Origin: Salinibacillus aidingensis
GTDB lineage: Bacteria > Bacillota > Bacilli > Bacillales > Alkalibacillaceae
Length of the DNA: 64,000 bases
Assembly (NCBI RefSeq): GCF_039522525.1
Contig: NZ_BAAADO010000001.1
Location: forward strand, 496,001-560,000
Direction: 5' to 3'
Shown: in pieces, positions 62,233 to 64,000 of the stretch
How the letters are laid out: every line of letters starts with the position of its first letter
Numbering within the stretch: position 1 is the first letter of the stretch
Notes under the pieces: model-generated
Database searches by the model: none
Told to the model about the DNA's origin: nothing
The model's input: only the letters and a program-made list of their open reading frames with translations
Program-made: the position numbers and the translations under genes

Positions 62233-63161
62233 TGATCAAGCTCTTCCTTTGCTTCATCAATCAGCTCTTTTCCTCCTTTAGCAAACATGCGTTCAGCAGC
62301 TTCATTCCCTACTGATACTGGATCTTTTCCTCTCACCATTTCGTGAAGAACGGTTGATCCATCTGATTTAGCAATTAAGGCACTTAGTACGACTTCTCCA
62401 CCTTCAAGATAAGCATATCCAGCAATTGGAACCGAACAGCTTCCCTCCATACGGTTTAAAAAAGTGCGCTCTGCTTTGACAGTAAATGCTGTCTTCTCAT
62501 CATTAATTTTTTCCAGTAACTCTCTAAGCTCCGTATCATCTTCTCTGCATTCAATGGCCAATGCCCCTTGTCCTACCGCAGGCACACAGACATCCGGCTC
62601 CAGGTACTCTGTAACAATCTCTCCCGACCATCCCATTCGCTTCAACCCGGCGGCAGCCAGTACAATAGCGTTATAGTCTTCCTCTTTCAGCTTACGTAAT
62701 CTTGTTTCAATATTTCCCCGGACTGACTTGATCTTTACATCCGGACGGACAGCCTTTATCTGAGCGGCTCTTCTTAAACTTCTGGTCCCGACTATCGCGC
62801 CATCTGCCAAATCTTTTAAGCCCGTTTTTCCGTCCTCTGAAATGAATGCATCACGATGATCCTCTCTTTCAGGAACAGAAGCAATAACCAAACCACCTGG
62901 CATTTCAGAAGGCATATCTTTCATGCTATGTACGGCCAAATCGATGTCTCCATCATACATTTCTTTCTCAATTTCTTTTACAAATAACCCTTTTCCCCCT
63001 ACTTTTGAAAGAGTGACATCAAGAATTTTATCTCCTTTTGTCATAATTTTTTTGACTTCAAATGTGTAAGGAAGATTCAGTTGCTTTAATTGTTCAACCA
63101 CCCATTCCGTCTGAGTTAAAGCCAGGTTACTCTTTCTTGAGCCAATAACAATATTCCTCAT
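62229..63161 (-). CDS. hemC: hydroxymethylbilane synthase (porphobilinogen deaminase)
   Basis: Polymerises four porphobilinogen units. 310 aa. GSRKSNLALTQTEWV at the N terminus, the catalytic aspartate in LAVHSMKDMP, and the cofactor-binding cysteine in MEGSCSVPIAGYA. ATG at 63161 with GGAGG 8 bases upstream. Confidence 0.98.
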   Translation of the reverse strand: MRNIVIGSRKSNLALTQTEWVVEQLKQLNLPYTFEVKKIMTKGDKILDVTLSKVGGKGLFVKEIEKEMYDGDIDLAVHSMKDMPSEMPGGLVIASVPEREDHRDAFISEDGKTGLKDLADGAIVGTRSLRRAAQIKAVRPDVKIKSVRGNIETRLRKLKEEDYNAIVLAAAGLKRMGWSGEIVTEYLEPDVCVPAVGQGALAIECREDDTELRELLEKINDEKTAFTVKAERTFLNRMEGSCSVPIAGYAYLEGGEVVLSALIAKSDGSTVLHEMVRGKDPVSVGNEAAERMFAKGGKELIDEAKEELDQ

Positions 63162-63178
63162 TCATTAAGCCTCCAATA

Positions 63179-64000
63179 CTAAAAGTGAAAGTCCGATAGT
63201 GTACTAAATAAAAAGTAGTTCACAAGCAAAAACAGGAATGCATAAACGTTAAAATTTGCAAGCTTTCGTCCCTTTAATCCTCTTACTGTTCTAAAAAATA
63301 AAATAACGGCATATACCATTAAAACAATAAAAGACCCTACAGTTTTTGTATCCTGCCAAAGAAAAAGTTCACTGGATGAGTACCCCCAGATTATACCCAG
63401 GATTATAGCAATTAACAAAGTAGGAACACCAAATAAAATAGAATAAAATGAGAGTCTTTCCAGTTGGTCAAGATTCCCTAATCGTTTCAGGCGTAAGGTC
63501 CATTTTTTTCTTTTTAACAATCGATACTGCAAAAGATACATACATGAAAAAATAAATGACAAAGCAAAAAATCCATAAGAAATCATAGCCAGGGTAATAT
63601 GAGTAATAAGCATTTCACTTACCAGATCAATCGGTTCCGCTGCATACTGATTCTGGGATTTTGAAAAAATATACATCATCATGAAAAAGAAACCCAATAC
63701 ATTGGTAAAAAGGACAAAAAAATCGACACGAAACAAACGATTTATGATTAAAGAAAACGTAATCAAAATCCATGTATAAAAATAAAGACCATCATAAATC
63801 GATAAAATCGGGAACCGGTTATTTGATAAAGCCCTACTAAACAAAAAAAAGGTTTGTAATACCCAAACCGTAGTGAGCAACCAGAAGGCCACACGATTGA
63901 CCCTCCGGTTATGCTGTATAAAATCAAAAAAATAGCCAATAATGCTTAAGGCATAAATTCCTGTTATCAGTTCATACATCCATTTTACATCAAACTGAAC
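63179..64000 (-). CDS. hemX: HemX, CcsA-like membrane protein (partial at the window end)
   Basis: At least 266 residues with eight hydrophobic segments; resembles the cytochrome c assembly (CcsA/ResC) family. In B. subtilis HemX controls the level of HemA (glutamyl-tRNA reductase), whose gene would lie just outside the window. The ATG at 63979 lacks a ribosome site and the frame stays open to base 64000, so the true start is probably beyond the window. Confidence 0.92.
   Translation of the reverse strand, partial: VQFDVKWMYELITGIYALSIIGYFFDFIQHNRRVNRVAFWLLTTVWVLQTFFLFSRALSNNRFPILSIYDGLYFYTWILITFSLIINRLFRVDFFVLFTNVLGFFFMMMYIFSKSQNQYAAEPIDLVSEMLITHITLAMISYGFFALSFIFSCMYLLQYRLLKRKKWTLRLKRLGNLDQLERLSFYSILFGVPTLLIAIILGIIWGYSSSELFLWQDTKTVGSFIVLMVYAVILFFRTVRGLKGRKLANFNVYAFLFLLVNYFLFSTLSDFHF

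Noticed and set aside
1..64000. CRISPR array, tRNA or rRNA genes, prophage, complete insertion sequence, replication origin
   Set aside because: Looked for across the window; none has support. The only repeats are the structured blocks and short elements listed.

Overview
This window reads as one chromosomal stretch of a low-G+C, endospore-forming Bacillaceae. The evidence is a dense set of sporulation genes (spoVB, bofC, safA, spo0B, spoIVFA/FB, spoIIB, ysxE, spoVID), T-box leaders, an L21 leader, strong AGGAGG ribosome binding sites and a gene order that follows the Bacillus subtilis aspS-to-hemA region. The exact genus cannot be fixed from sequence reading alone; a halotolerant Bacillaceae (Virgibacillus, Oceanobacillus or Halobacillus type) is my guess. 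No rRNA, tRNA, prophage, complete insertion sequence or CRISPR array is visible.

Layout. Bases 1-2340 hold the end of an arginine operon (carB 3' part, argF) on the + strand. It runs into a 6S RNA gene and the hisS-aspS operon on the - strand, which is preceded by a T-box. Then come a cell-wall amidase (+), dtd-relA, apt, recJ, a LapA-like protein, secDF and comN (all -), spoVB (+), a DUF421 protein and an ArsB/NhaD-type transporter (-), and a small YrzE-like membrane protein (+). Next on the - strand are yajC-tgt-queA-DUF2905-ruvB-ruvA, bofC, yebC, a YhcN-type lipoprotein, one continuous reading frame joining a CotS-like kinase to NAD synthetase, safA, pheA-pheB, obg-spo0B, the rplU-prp-rpmA ribosomal operon with its L21 leader, an RNase E/G gene and spoIVFB-spoIVFA. 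A nitrogen block (glnK-amt on +, asparagine synthase on -) sits between spoIVFA and minD. The - strand continues with minD-minC-mreD-mreC-mreB, radC, maf, spoIIB, a membrane diguanylate cyclase, folC, valS (T-box), a small membrane protein on +, ysxE, spoVID and hemL-hemB-hemD-hemC-hemX. hemX is cut by the window end.

How it works together. The region is a housekeeping and development backbone: translation (three synthetases, L21/L27 and their processing protease, Obg), DNA repair (RecJ, RuvAB, RadC), secretion (SecDF, YajC), cell shape and division (MreBCD, MinCD), stringent response (RelA), haem synthesis and spore assembly. It differs from the B. subtilis order, as I recall it, in several places: carB-argF abut aspS; a transporter sits beside the DUF421 gene; nadB-nadC-nadA are absent between pheA and safA while NAD synthetase is fused behind safA; an RNase E/G gene lies upstream of rplU; glnK-amt-asnO are inserted beside minD; and a diguanylate cyclase takes the place of comC.

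The most unusual items are the in-frame kinase-NadE fusion, a terminator-like hairpin that buries the ribosome binding site of the next spore gene, a hisS-aspS T-box whose specifier reads as Asp rather than His, two GlnR/TnrA boxes over the glnK promoter, two blocks of about 121-bp structured tandem repeats, and a very stable unexplained hairpin upstream of spoIIB. I did not find a clearly new multi-gene defence or mobile system.
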